Positions 1 to 6,337 of a stretch of 10,982 nucleotides of DNA are shown piece by piece. A program made the translations under genes and the position numbers. The notes below the pieces were generated by a model, which worked only from the letters and a program-made list of their open reading frames with translations, did no database searches and had not been told where the DNA came from. Numbering within the stretch: position 1 is the stretch's first letter; every line of letters begins with the position of its first letter. Origin of the DNA: Alphaproteobacteria bacterium (GTDB lineage Bacteria; Pseudomonadota; Alphaproteobacteria; Micavibrionales; Micavibrionaceae); the NCBI GenBank assembly GCA_020442505.1, contig JAGRJZ010000119.1, positions 1 through 10,982 of the forward strand. The letters run 5' to 3'.

Positions 1-80
1 AGCTTGCGTACCTCGTGCTGGCTTTTGCCGCAAAACGAACAGTAAAGCGTGTTTTTGCTGTCTTCTTTGTCTTTGGCCAT
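1..80 (-). CDS. clpX: ATP-dependent Clp protease ATP-binding subunit ClpX, N-terminal fragment
   Basis: Only the first 26 complete codons are present; the gene continues past base 1. ClpX is the hexameric AAA+ unfoldase that feeds substrates to the ClpP protease in the cytoplasm. The visible part is the start of the N-terminal zinc-binding domain: a short charged leader and then [15 protein letters not shown] at residues 12-26, with C14 and C17 as the first zinc-ligand pair. This stretch is almost invariant in ClpX, so the call is firm despite the length. The ATG at 80 is preceded on the minus strand by AGGA about eight bases upstream. The gene is divergent from sufE. The AAA+ module and second cysteine pair lie outside the window. 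Confidence 0.93.
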
Positions 81-252
81 GGAAAATGTCCTGCTTTTCT
101 AAAGACGAATCAATCTAGTTCAATTTAGCCAAGGGGGGTAAACTCGCGCAAGCCCCTTTCTCTCCGGAAACGTGTTTTTGTGCGCAAAGGCTTTCCTTTT
201 TCCGGACTGTAGGATAATCCTTGCCTGCGAGATATTAAGAAACGATGAAAAA
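81..252. other. Divergent clpX/sufE intergenic region
   Basis: A 172-base gap between two divergently transcribed genes, so it should hold both promoters. It is mixed in composition, with AT-rich stretches near 100-130 and 171-200. An 8-bp perfect inverted repeat, TCCGGAAA at 163-170 and TTTCCGGA at 199-206, is separated by 28 bases. I could not place convincing -35/-10 pairs. An in-frame ATG at 172 would extend SufE by 27 residues, but that extension looks unlike the family and is not used here. Confidence 0.4.
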
Positions 253-675
253 ATGGCGCTGAAAAAACTGGACGAGTTGATAGAGGATTTTTCCCTGTTT
301 GAAGACTGGGAGGAGCGCTACGCCTATCTGATCGAGTGCGGTCGGCAATTGCCACCGATGGTAGAATCGCTGAAGACGGAGGGCGCGATCGTCAAGGGCT
401 GCACCTCCCGGGTTTGGCTGGTCGCGGAAAGACGGCCGAAGGGCCGCTTTCACTTCATCGCCGATAGCGATGCCCAGATTGTGCGGGGATTGATCTATCT
501 CCTGCTCTGCGCGTATCAGGATAAAACGCCGGCCGAGATCGCTGGATACGATATCGAATCCGCGTTCGAAAGGCTGGGCCTGTACCAGCATCTCAGCCCC
601 AACCGCCGGAACGGCTTTTTCGCTATGATGGAGAAAATCAGGACTCTGGCGTCCACGTCTCCGGATCGGCCGTGA
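253..675 (+). CDS. sufE: Cysteine desulfuration protein SufE
   Basis: SufE accepts persulfide sulfur from the cysteine desulfurase SufS and passes it to the SufBCD scaffold during iron-sulfur cluster assembly in the cytoplasm. The 140-residue product matches the usual SufE length (about 138 in Escherichia coli). The active-site loop is VKGCTSRVWLV with the sulfur-accepting cysteine at residue 50, equivalent to the GCxSxVW motif of the family. The N-terminus (FEDWEERYAYLIECGRQLPP, residues 16-35) and the late GLYQHLSPNRRNGF segment are also typical. The ATG at 253 is chosen because the family begins there; the Shine-Dalgarno is weak (AAGAAA, about ten bases upstream). No suf operon gene is adjacent, so it is a stand-alone copy, as often in alphaproteobacteria. 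Its 3' end overlaps the convergent hisS by 38 bases. Confidence 0.92.
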   Translation: MALKKLDELIEDFSLFEDWEERYAYLIECGRQLPPMVESLKTEGAIVKGCTSRVWLVAERRPKGRFHFIADSDAQIVRGLIYLLLCAYQDKTPAEIAGYDIESAFERLGLYQHLSPNRRNGFFAMMEKIRTLASTSPDRP

Positions 676-1972
676 TTTGCGCGCCTGTCGTCATGTATTT
701 AACCTCGTGCCCCTGTCCGTCTTCGAAGGGCGGAAACCAGATATAGGGAATCCCCTTTTTCTCCGCATAGGCGAGCTGTTTTTTCAGCTTTTGCGGCGCG
801 TGGTAAAGCTCCACCTTATAGCCGCGCGCGCGTAGAGCCCGGGCCGTTTCGGCAGCGGCGGCCCGCCGCTCTTCGGCCGGAAGCACCACCAGCATATCTG
901 CAGGGGATTTCCGGCCCGCCTTGATATGGCCGTGATGCTCCAGAACCGCGAATAAACGCGTCAGCCCGATCGAAATCCCCACGCCCGGCAAATGCTTGTT
1001 GATGTAGGAGCCGGCCAGATCATCGTACCGCCCGCCGGAGCAAACGGAAGACGTAAACGCCGGAATATCCAGAAGCCGCGTTTCGTACACCGTGCCGGTG
1101 TAGTAGTCCAGCCCGCGCACGATCGAGAGATCTGCCGTAACGGCATGGTCGGGCAGGTGGCGGAGCTGTTCGAGGACAAAGGCGAGTTCGGCGACGCCTT
1201 CGGTTATGACGTCGTCTCCCTGAAGGGAGAGGGATTCTATACGCGCTTTTAACGTCTCCGGATCCCGGGTCTTGATCTGCGCCAATGCCATGAGGCTGTC
1301 GTTTTGCGCGGAAGAAAGGCCGAGCGCGCTTAACCCTTCGCGCACCCCGTCCGCACCGATTTTGTCCATCTTGTCGATCATGCGCGTGACCGGAACCGGA
1401 TCGGCAATCCCCAGCGCGCCGCAAAGGCCGGTCAGGATCTTGCGATTGCTGACCTTGATCTGGACCCGGCCGATATCCAGCCCTTCCAGCGCTTCGTAGA
1501 TCACGGCCGGCATTTCCGCGTCGAAATGCAGGGGCAAATGATCGACGCCGATCACGTCGATATCGCATTGGTAGAATTCCCGTTCCCGGCCCAGTTGCGG
1601 CCGTTCGCCCCGCCAGACGCGCTGCATCTGATAGCGTTTGAAGGGGAAGACCAGGTCATTGAAATGCTGCGCCGTATAGCGCGCGAGCGGTACGGTCTGG
1701 TCGAAATGAAGAGCAAGCCGCGCTTCGCTGTCGTCGTCCTCGTCCCTGTGCAGGCGCTCCAGGACGTAGATCTCCTTGTCTACCTCCCCTTTCGCGCGCA
1801 GCACGTCGAGCGCTTCGACGGACGGGGTTTCGATCGAGCAAAACCCGTAAGATTCGAAGACCCTCCGGATGTGGTCCATCCAGCCCTGCTCGACGAGCCT
1901 GATTTCCGGCAGCCACTCGGGAAATCCGGAAATCGGCACCGGTTTGTATGTTTTTCTTTTCTCGTCACTCAT
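638..1972 (-). CDS. hisS: Histidine--tRNA ligase (HisRS)
   Basis: This class II aminoacyl-tRNA synthetase charges tRNA-His. From the ATG at 1972 the protein is 444 residues, normal for the family. Visible landmarks: an N-terminal GFPEWLP segment (16-22); motif 2 around RGERPQLGREREFYQ (121-135); the histidine-specific signature RGLDYYTGTVYE (286-297); SGGRYDDL (312-319); motif 3 GVGISIGLTRL (330-340); and a C-terminal anticodon-binding domain from about 357 (DMLVVLP) to the end. The N-terminus (PEWLPEIRLVEQGW) resembles a divergent HisRS subgroup rather than the E. coli form. An upstream in-frame start at 2092 would add 40 basic residues unlike the family and overlap glpK, so it is rejected. 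I see no clear Shine-Dalgarno at 1972. It is divergent from glpK and convergent with sufE. Confidence 0.93.
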   Translation of the reverse strand: MSDEKRKTYKPVPISGFPEWLPEIRLVEQGWMDHIRRVFESYGFCSIETPSVEALDVLRAKGEVDKEIYVLERLHRDEDDDSEARLALHFDQTVPLARYTAQHFNDLVFPFKRYQMQRVWRGERPQLGREREFYQCDIDVIGVDHLPLHFDAEMPAVIYEALEGLDIGRVQIKVSNRKILTGLCGALGIADPVPVTRMIDKMDKIGADGVREGLSALGLSSAQNDSLMALAQIKTRDPETLKARIESLSLQGDDVITEGVAELAFVLEQLRHLPDHAVTADLSIVRGLDYYTGTVYETRLLDIPAFTSSVCSGGRYDDLAGSYINKHLPGVGISIGLTRLFAVLEHHGHIKAGRKSPADMLVVLPAEERRAAAAETARALRARGYKVELYHAPQKLKKQLAYAEKKGIPYIWFPPFEDGQGHEVKYMTTGAQITADPETWTPES

Positions 1973-2085
1973 GCCAAAACATTTACGGGAAAGCCCCGCT
2001 TCAGGCAAGAGCCGTTTTGGGCACGCACGCCGCTCCGTTGTAAAAAATCGTGTGCGAGGGCTTTTATTCATGGTAAAAAACGGTG
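1973..2085. other. Divergent hisS/glpK intergenic region
   Basis: A 113-base gap that should contain the promoters of both genes. A 7-bp inverted repeat, CCAAAAC at 1974-1980 and GTTTTGG at 2014-2020, spans 33 bases; its left arm lies just upstream of the hisS start. Two small GC hairpins (CGGG/CCCG at 1986-1998, GGC/GCC at 2004-2013) fall between the arms. No confident promoter or operator could be assigned. Confidence 0.3.
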
Positions 2086-3564
2086 ATGACAACGCTTCTT
2101 TCCATTGATCAGGGTACGACCTCCTCCCGCGCGATCCTGTTTTCCGAAAACGGCGAAATCCTGGCCGTGCGGCAAAAAGAGCTTCCTCTGCACTATCCGC
2201 AAAAAGGCTGGGTCGAACAAGATCCGGAGGATATCCGGGACGACACGCTGTGGGCCGCGCGGGCCGTTTTGACGGAGTCCGGGGAAATCCCCGCCGCCGT
2301 TGGAATCACGAACCAGCGGGAGACCGTCATCGTCTGGGACCGCGCCACCGGGCGGCCGGTTTACAACGCGATCGTCTGGCAAGACCGCCGAACAGCGGAT
2401 CTTTGCGAACGCCTTAAAAAAGGGGGGCACGAACCCGCCGTTACCGCCCGGACGGGCTTGTTGCTCGATCCTTATTTCTCCGCGACGAAACTAGCCTGGA
2501 TCCTCGATCATGTGGAAGGCGCCCGCGCACGGGCTGAGAGGGGCGATCTTGCTTTTGGGACCGTTGATAGCTGGCTGCTCTGGAACCTGACCGGGGGGGA
2601 CATCCACGCCACCGACACGACCAACGCGGCCCGGACGATGCTGTTCAACGTCCGGGAAAATGACTGGGACGACAGGCTTTTGTCTCTGTTCAACGTTCCC
2701 CGGGCTCTTTTACCGGCGGTTCACGATAACACCAGCGTTTTCGGCCAGACGACGCTTTTGTGCGACCGAACATTGGCGATTACCGGCATGGCGGGGGATC
2801 AGCACGCCGCCGTGATTGGTCAAGCCTGCTTCGCCGAAGGCATGGTCAAGGCGACCTACGGCACGGGTTGCTTCGCTCTGATGAATATTGGCTCAAACTT
2901 TCGGGAGTCGCAAAACCGGCTTTTGACCACGCCCGCCTATCGCCTGGATGGGAGGACGACCTACGCGCTGGAGGGGTCCATCTTCGTTGCCGGGGCGGCA
3001 ATCCAGTGGCTCCGCGACAATCTGCGCCTGTTTTCCGACGCCGCCGAAAGCGAGGCGCTCGCCACGTCCGTTTCCGACAATAACGGGGTTTATTTCGTTC
3101 CGGCCTTTACCGGGCTGGGCGCGCCTTATTGGAACCCGCACGCCCGCGCGGCGATTATCGGCCTGACGCGCGAAAGCAACGCCGCCCATATCACCCGCGC
3201 GGCGCTCGAGGCCCAGGCCTATCAAACCCGGGATCTGATGGACGCCATGAAGGCCGATGCGGGCGGGCTTTCGGCCGAGATCCGGGCCGATGGCGGGCTT
3301 GTCGCCAACGGGTTTGTCTGTCAGCTCATCGCGGATATAATCGACCGGCCGCTCGAAATCCCGACCGTCTCCGAAACCACGGCGCTGGGGGCGGCGTATC
3401 TGGCCGGTCTGCAAAGCGGGGTTTATCGGGACCTGGACGACCTTGCCGGCCGCTGGCGCTGCGATCGACGCTTTTCTCCTGCTTTGCCCCCGGCGCAAAG
3501 CGCGGCTCTTCTCGATGGCTGGCGCGCGGCCATCCATGCGGTCCAATCCGTTTCGGGTGCTTGA
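2086..3564 (+). CDS. glpK: Glycerol kinase GlpK
   Basis: GlpK phosphorylates glycerol with ATP to glycerol 3-phosphate in the cytoplasm. The 492-residue protein is close to the E. coli length (502). Visible features: N-terminal phosphate-binding loop SIDQGTTSSRAILF (6-19); the substrate pair R78-E79 in TNQRET; YNAIVWQDRRT (93-103); catalytic-base candidate D238 in GMAGDQHAA; YGTGCFALMN (258-267); and the C-terminal FGGY-family signature running from GGLVANGF (403-410) to TVSETTALGAAYLAGL (427-442). ATG 2086 is used; a GTG immediately before it (2083) is possible, and neither has a good Shine-Dalgarno. The gene stands alone, with no glpF, glpD or glpR beside it. The loop that carries GGKGGTR in E. 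coli, part of the fructose-1,6-bisphosphate site, is shorter and different here (about 222-230). A strong terminator follows. Confidence 0.95.
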   Translation: MTTLLSIDQGTTSSRAILFSENGEILAVRQKELPLHYPQKGWVEQDPEDIRDDTLWAARAVLTESGEIPAAVGITNQRETVIVWDRATGRPVYNAIVWQDRRTADLCERLKKGGHEPAVTARTGLLLDPYFSATKLAWILDHVEGARARAERGDLAFGTVDSWLLWNLTGGDIHATDTTNAARTMLFNVRENDWDDRLLSLFNVPRALLPAVHDNTSVFGQTTLLCDRTLAITGMAGDQHAAVIGQACFAEGMVKATYGTGCFALMNIGSNFRESQNRLLTTPAYRLDGRTTYALEGSIFVAGAAIQWLRDNLRLFSDAAESEALATSVSDNNGVYFVPAFTGLGAPYWNPHARAAIIGLTRESNAAHITRAALEAQAYQTRDLMDAMKADAGGLSAEIRADGGLVANGFVCQLIADIIDRPLEIPTVSETTALGAAYLAGLQSGVYRDLDDLAGRWRCDRRFSPALPPAQSAALLDGWRAAIHAVQSVSGA

Positions 3565-3587
3565 AATTTCCTCTGGCGCGAACAAAC

Positions 3588-3621
3588 AAAAAGACCGGAT
3601 CGTGACAATCCGGTCTTTTTT
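3588..3621. terminator. Bidirectional Rho-independent terminator between glpK and the 3640-3996 gene
   Basis: A perfect 13-bp stem: AAAAAGACCGGAT (3588-3600) pairs with ATCCGGTCTTTTT (3608-3620) around the 7-base loop CGTGACA. The right arm ends in a run of six T on the plus strand, and the left arm supplies the matching T-run on the minus strand. The hairpin starts 23 bases after the glpK stop and lies 19 bases beyond the stop of the convergent membrane-protein gene, so it can end both transcripts. Confidence 0.92.
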
Positions 3622-3639
3622 CGTATCGGTTATAAAGGC

Positions 3640-3996
3640 TTATTTTTTGCCCATGGTGGTGAGCAGCGCGATCGGCACAAGGCCGAGAAGAACGCTGGTC
3701 GTCCAGGCAAGGAACAGCCCGACCATGACCACCAGCACGGACATCATGTCGCCGGTCAGGTCTTTTTTATGCAGGATCGTCCCGCCGAGCCACAGCACGA
3801 ACAGGGATCCGATGACCGTATGGACGTGTCCGCCTTCGAAAAACGTCCCGACCGTTCCGTCGATCAGGCCGACATGGCCCAGAACGAAAACCGTTACCGT
3901 CGACAGCCCGACCAAAAGCACCAGATGCGTCAGATAAAACAAAAACGCGCCCATAAAATCGTGCTTTACGCCGAGATCCAAGGTTTTTCCAAACAT
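3640..3996 (-). CDS. Small multi-pass membrane protein of unknown function
   Basis: I do not recognise this 118-residue protein. It is strongly hydrophobic, with probable membrane segments at about 16-42, 56-74 and 85-113, a short charged N-terminus and a basic C-terminus (GKK). Histidines occur in or near the membrane segments (H12, H24, H41, H57, H59, H76), and the loop between segments 1 and 2 is glycine-rich (VGLIDGTVGTFFEGG). The start is firm: AAAGGAGGT (4001-4009, minus strand) sits four bases upstream of the ATG. This is the strongest ribosome-binding site in the window and suggests high expression. It lies 72 bases downstream of the HNH gene on the same strand, and a shared terminator follows. 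The histidines could reflect metal or haem binding, but nothing here demonstrates it. Confidence 0.75.
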   Translation of the reverse strand: MFGKTLDLGVKHDFMGAFLFYLTHLVLLVGLSTVTVFVLGHVGLIDGTVGTFFEGGHVHTVIGSLFVLWLGGTILHKKDLTGDMMSVLVVMVGLFLAWTTSVLLGLVPIALLTTMGKK

Positions 3997-4000
3997 GACA

Positions 4001-4009
4001 ACCTCCTTT
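4001..4009 (-). promoter_or_regulatory. Near-consensus Shine-Dalgarno of the 118-residue membrane protein
   Basis: On the minus strand this reads AAAGGAGGT, ending four bases before the ATG at 3996. It matches the anti-Shine-Dalgarno of 16S rRNA almost fully and fixes the start of the downstream gene. Most other genes in the window have weak or partial sites. Confidence 0.85.
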
Positions 4010-4068
4010 GGTTTGGTTTCACCAACCGTGCCTGTCCGTTGTGCAGACGAAACAGGCGCGATCCTTTT

Positions 4069-4647
4069 TTACTGGTCCACCAGTTCGGTGTCCCAATAAA
4101 GAAAATCCCCCCAGCTTTCGTGCAGAAAATTGGGGGGAAACTTCTTGCCTTGCCGCTGCAAATCCGTAAGGCGCGGCTGCCGCGGCTTCGATAAGGGATG
4201 CATATGGCAGTCATCCGGCATTTTGTCCCCCTTCGCCAGGTTACAGGCCCGGCACGCCGTCACGATGTTGTCCCATTGGGTCCGGCCGCCGCGGGACCGG
4301 GGAACCACGTGATCGAACGTCAAATCGGTCGCCCGAAAGCGGTCGCCGCAATACTGGCACGTAAACCCGTCCCGCAGGAACAGGTTAAAGCGCGTAAAGG
4401 CGGGCCCGCGTTCCTGTGGCACGTATTCCTTGAGCGCCAGTACGCTGGGCAGCCGGATCGCGCGGGAGGGAGAGTGGACGACCTGCTCGTATTCCGAGAC
4501 GACGATCACCGATTCCCGAAAAAGCGCCCTGATCGCGTCCTGCCAGGACCAAAGCGACAGGGGGAAATAGCTGAGCGGACGATAATCCGCGTTCAGGATC
4601 AAAGCGGGACATTGCTCGGGTGATGTCATCGACAAGACCGTATCCAT
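4069..4647 (-). CDS. HNH endonuclease family protein
   Basis: A 192-residue protein with a central HNH nuclease fold. The zinc-binding knuckle is CQYC (97-100) paired with CRAC (132-135). The catalytic segment is TFDHVVPRSRGG (110-121), with the D112-H113 pair and a downstream asparagine (N127 in WDNIVTACRACN). The N-terminal 80 residues (ALILNADYRPLSY, then RAIRLPSVLALKEYV) and a C-terminal tail ending WGDFLYWDTELVDQ resemble a conserved stand-alone HNH protein seen widely in alphaproteobacteria and elsewhere, with unknown target. There is no methyltransferase, specificity subunit or intron nearby, so it is unlikely to be a classical restriction enzyme or homing nuclease; DNA repair or processing is possible. 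The ATG at 4647 has GGGAG about seven bases upstream on the minus strand. It shares a 210-base upstream region with the divergent icmT-like gene. Confidence 0.88.
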   Translation of the reverse strand: MDTVLSMTSPEQCPALILNADYRPLSYFPLSLWSWQDAIRALFRESVIVVSEYEQVVHSPSRAIRLPSVLALKEYVPQERGPAFTRFNLFLRDGFTCQYCGDRFRATDLTFDHVVPRSRGGRTQWDNIVTACRACNLAKGDKMPDDCHMHPLSKPRQPRLTDLQRQGKKFPPNFLHESWGDFLYWDTELVDQ

Positions 4648-4857
4648 TTCCGTCTCCCTTCCCTTTCATTTTACCGTAAAACGAAGAAAAAAGACAGGAT
4701 TCCGGTACAAAAACCAATCATGCAGCGCAAAAAACATACATTTTATTTCAAAAATAATATATTATATGTAATAATAATTTAATTGCTTTATTCTTTTCTT
4801 CACTTTTTCTTTTTATCCTTTTAAGAAAGGCGGAAAAGGAAGAGGAGAAAAAAGCCC
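4648..4857. promoter_or_regulatory. AT-rich divergent region upstream of the HNH and icmT-like genes
   Basis: This 210-base gap is the most AT-rich part of the window. Bases about 4730-4822 are almost all A/T, including the 12-bp palindrome ATAATATATTAT at 4754-4765. From about 4783 the plus strand is a pyrimidine tract (to 4822) followed by a purine tract (4823-4853) that contains the icmT Shine-Dalgarno (GAGGAG, 4842-4847). TCCTTTT (4816-4822) can pair with AAAAGGA (4834-4840) across an 11-base loop just upstream of that site. The region must hold both divergent promoters, but I could not assign specific -35/-10 boxes among many AT-rich candidates. Confidence 0.5.
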
Positions 4858-5163
4858 ATGTCCTCCAGCTCACAAGACGAAACCTTCGAAGAACGGACCC
4901 AGTGGCACTGGCGCAATACCATGCGCCCGGTACGGTTTTTTGGGCTGGACGCCCGGGCGGTCATTCCTTTTTGCGTGTTGCTGGTCTATGCCCGTCCGGT
5001 GACGCTTTTCATAACTGCAGTGGTAACTTTTACCTTTTATTTCTTCGAGCGCAGAGGGTTGACCTTTCCCGCCGCGTTGCGGGCTTTGCGGAGCTGGTTG
5101 ATCGGTTCGCGCCGGCCGGGGCTCGTGTCTTTCCGCCGCCGCCGCGAGATTGATTACGGATAA
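4858..5163 (+). CDS. icmT: IcmT-like (TraK-like) type IVB secretion system inner-membrane protein
   Basis: A 101-residue protein matching the IcmT pattern of Dot/Icm type IVB systems, related to TraK of IncI plasmids. Typical features are HWRNTMRPVRFFGLDARA (17-34), a hydrophobic region with a central positive break (PFCVLLVYARPVTLFITAVV, 37-56), then FFERRGLTFPAALRALRSW (62-80) and a basic tail (RRPGLVSFRRRR, 85-96). Legionella IcmT is about 86 residues; the extra length here is mainly an acidic N-terminal extension (SQDETFEERTQ). IcmT is a small membrane component needed for effector or DNA export, with a poorly defined role. The start ATG follows GAGGAG by ten bases, a slightly long spacing. 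An exported TcpQ-like protein follows after 172 bases on the same strand. Identification rests on remembered family patterns, not alignment. Confidence 0.82.
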   Translation: MSSSSQDETFEERTQWHWRNTMRPVRFFGLDARAVIPFCVLLVYARPVTLFITAVVTFTFYFFERRGLTFPAALRALRSWLIGSRRPGLVSFRRRREIDYG

Positions 5164-5202
5164 CCAGAAAAAATCTTGCTGAAAAATGTGCAAAGCCGAC
5201 GA

Positions 5203-5234
5203 ACGGTCCTTGTCATTTGGACCGTCCTTCTCTA
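5203..5234 (+). terminator. Possible terminator or hairpin between the icmT-like and TcpQ-like genes
   Basis: ACGGTCC (5203-5209) pairs perfectly with GGACCGT (5219-5225) around a 9-base loop, followed by the T/C-rich stretch CCTTCTCTA. It sits 40 bases after the icmT-like stop. The tail has no clean T-run, so termination may be partial. If it works, the TcpQ-like gene needs its own promoter within 5226-5335. Confidence 0.4.
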
Positions 5235-5335
5235 TTCTCCGGATCAGTCTTCTGACAGTGTGACGATGTCCTTTTCCCTGTGAGGAAAGGCGTGCGTATA
5301 TCCGCTTTGCGCGATGCGGGGATGAAAACGGAGCC

Positions 5336-6337
5336 ATGATGCTGATGCCGGCCAGACAAAAAAAGACGATGCTTTCCTTTTTTCGCGGATTCGCCGGGGT
5401 CTTGTGTTTTGTTTCGTTGACCGGGGGGGCGATTTCGTCCGCCCGGGCCGGTTTCGAATGGACGCCCCCCGCGCAGGAAACAAGCTCCGCCCCGACGGCG
5501 GCTCATCATGCGCCTTCCGCCCCTCCGATGATGCCGGAACAGCTTCCGGTTCCGGTCGACGTGATGCCGCTGATCCCCATGCCGGGGGATGACGTGATGC
5601 CCGCCGCGCCCCAGATGGATATGAGGGCCGGAACGGCACCCCGCGTTGTCCCGCGCCCGTCTGCGATGGATTCGTCCGGAGGGCTTGTGGACGGATTTGG
5701 CAAGGATATCCCCCTTTCCCTGGCGATTCAGCAAATCGCTCCGTCCCCCTATAAGTGGTCGTTCGCTCCGGGAACGGACCAAAACACCGAACTGTCGTGG
5801 ACGGGGGGAAAGCCCTGGCGTGAGACGCTTGGGGCGGCGCTTGCGCCTCATGGTCTGACCTTTTCTGAATCGGGGCACACAATTTGTGTCGTTCCGAAGA
5901 CAGAGACAATGGCCGCGCCGATTCCCCGTCCGATGATGGATCATTCGGTGCTGCCGGTGTCTCCGGCTGTTTCCGTTCGACCACCGCCTTTTGCACGGCC
6001 GGACGTTCTTCCCGAGGGGTTGGTGTCCATACCCCTGTCGCGGCCTCTCCCATCTCAGATCGCCCCGCCGATCGGCGGTGTATATCCCTGGCATGCGGAG
6101 AAGGATCAGAGCCTCTACCAGCTTTTGACGCAGTGGTCGAACATCATGGGGGCGCAGTTGATCTGGCACGCCAAGCGGGATTATCTCCTGCCGCAGAAGC
6201 TTGATATGGACGGGACCTATCCGGTCGCGCTGCGCGAGGCCCTGAGTCTGTTCGACGATCACAGCCCCCGGCCCGTTGGAAAGCTCTACCCGGTCGGGAT
6301 CGACACCCCCGCCGTTCTCGTGGTTCAGGACGATTAG
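5336..6337 (+). CDS. Exported protein with C-terminal TcpQ-like domain
   Basis: A 333-residue protein predicted to be periplasmic. Residues 1-38 form a Sec signal (basic RQKK, hydrophobic LSFFRGFAGVLCFVSLTG, then AISSARA before G39), with no good lipobox. Residues 40-112 are Pro/Ala/Met-rich and low in complexity. Residues about 117-186 (VDGFGKDIPLSLAIQQIAP through GHTICVV) look like a secretin N-domain or TcpQ-like fold. After a second proline-rich linker, residues 250-330 (PWHAEKDQSLYQLLTQWSNI, LIWHAKRDYLL, then YPVALREALSLF and VLVV) fit the TcpQ/PilL family named for toxin-coregulated pilus biosynthesis. Such domains work at outer-membrane secretin or pilus complexes. Beside IcmT- and IcmG-like genes, a role in the secretion outer-membrane complex is my inference. 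GGAG (5330-5333) lies 2 bases before ATG 5336 and 5 before ATG 5339, so 5339 may be the true start. The stop overlaps that of flgL. Confidence 0.78.
   Translation: MMLMPARQKKTMLSFFRGFAGVLCFVSLTGGAISSARAGFEWTPPAQETSSAPTAAHHAPSAPPMMPEQLPVPVDVMPLIPMPGDDVMPAAPQMDMRAGTAPRVVPRPSAMDSSGGLVDGFGKDIPLSLAIQQIAPSPYKWSFAPGTDQNTELSWTGGKPWRETLGAALAPHGLTFSESGHTICVVPKTETMAAPIPRPMMDHSVLPVSPAVSVRPPPFARPDVLPEGLVSIPLSRPLPSQIAPPIGGVYPWHAEKDQSLYQLLTQWSNIMGAQLIWHAKRDYLLPQKLDMDGTYPVALREALSLFDDHSPRPVGKLYPVGIDTPAVLVVQDD

Noticed and set aside
172..252. Upstream start that would add 27 residues to SufE
   Set aside because: The added residues do not resemble the SufE N-terminus and would consume the divergent promoter region; from 253 the length matches the family.
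1973..2092. Upstream start that would add 40 residues to HisRS
   Set aside because: The extension is basic, unlike the family, and would overlap the glpK start; the family-like sequence begins just after the ATG at 1972.
4025..4066. Possible terminator between the HNH and membrane-protein genes (GCCTGT/ACAGGC)
   Set aside because: The stem is only six pairs with a 16-base loop, and no T-run follows on the minus strand, the direction in which the genes are transcribed.
5270..5290. Imperfect hairpin CCTTTTCC/GGAAAGG upstream of the TcpQ-like gene
   Set aside because: One bulged base, no T-run and too far from the start codon to mask the ribosome-binding site; consistent with chance.
5213..6262. 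Minus-strand open frame (349 codons) opposite the TcpQ-like gene
   Set aside because: Extremely Arg/His/Gly-rich translation with no domain, whereas the plus-strand product has a signal peptide and recognisable domains.
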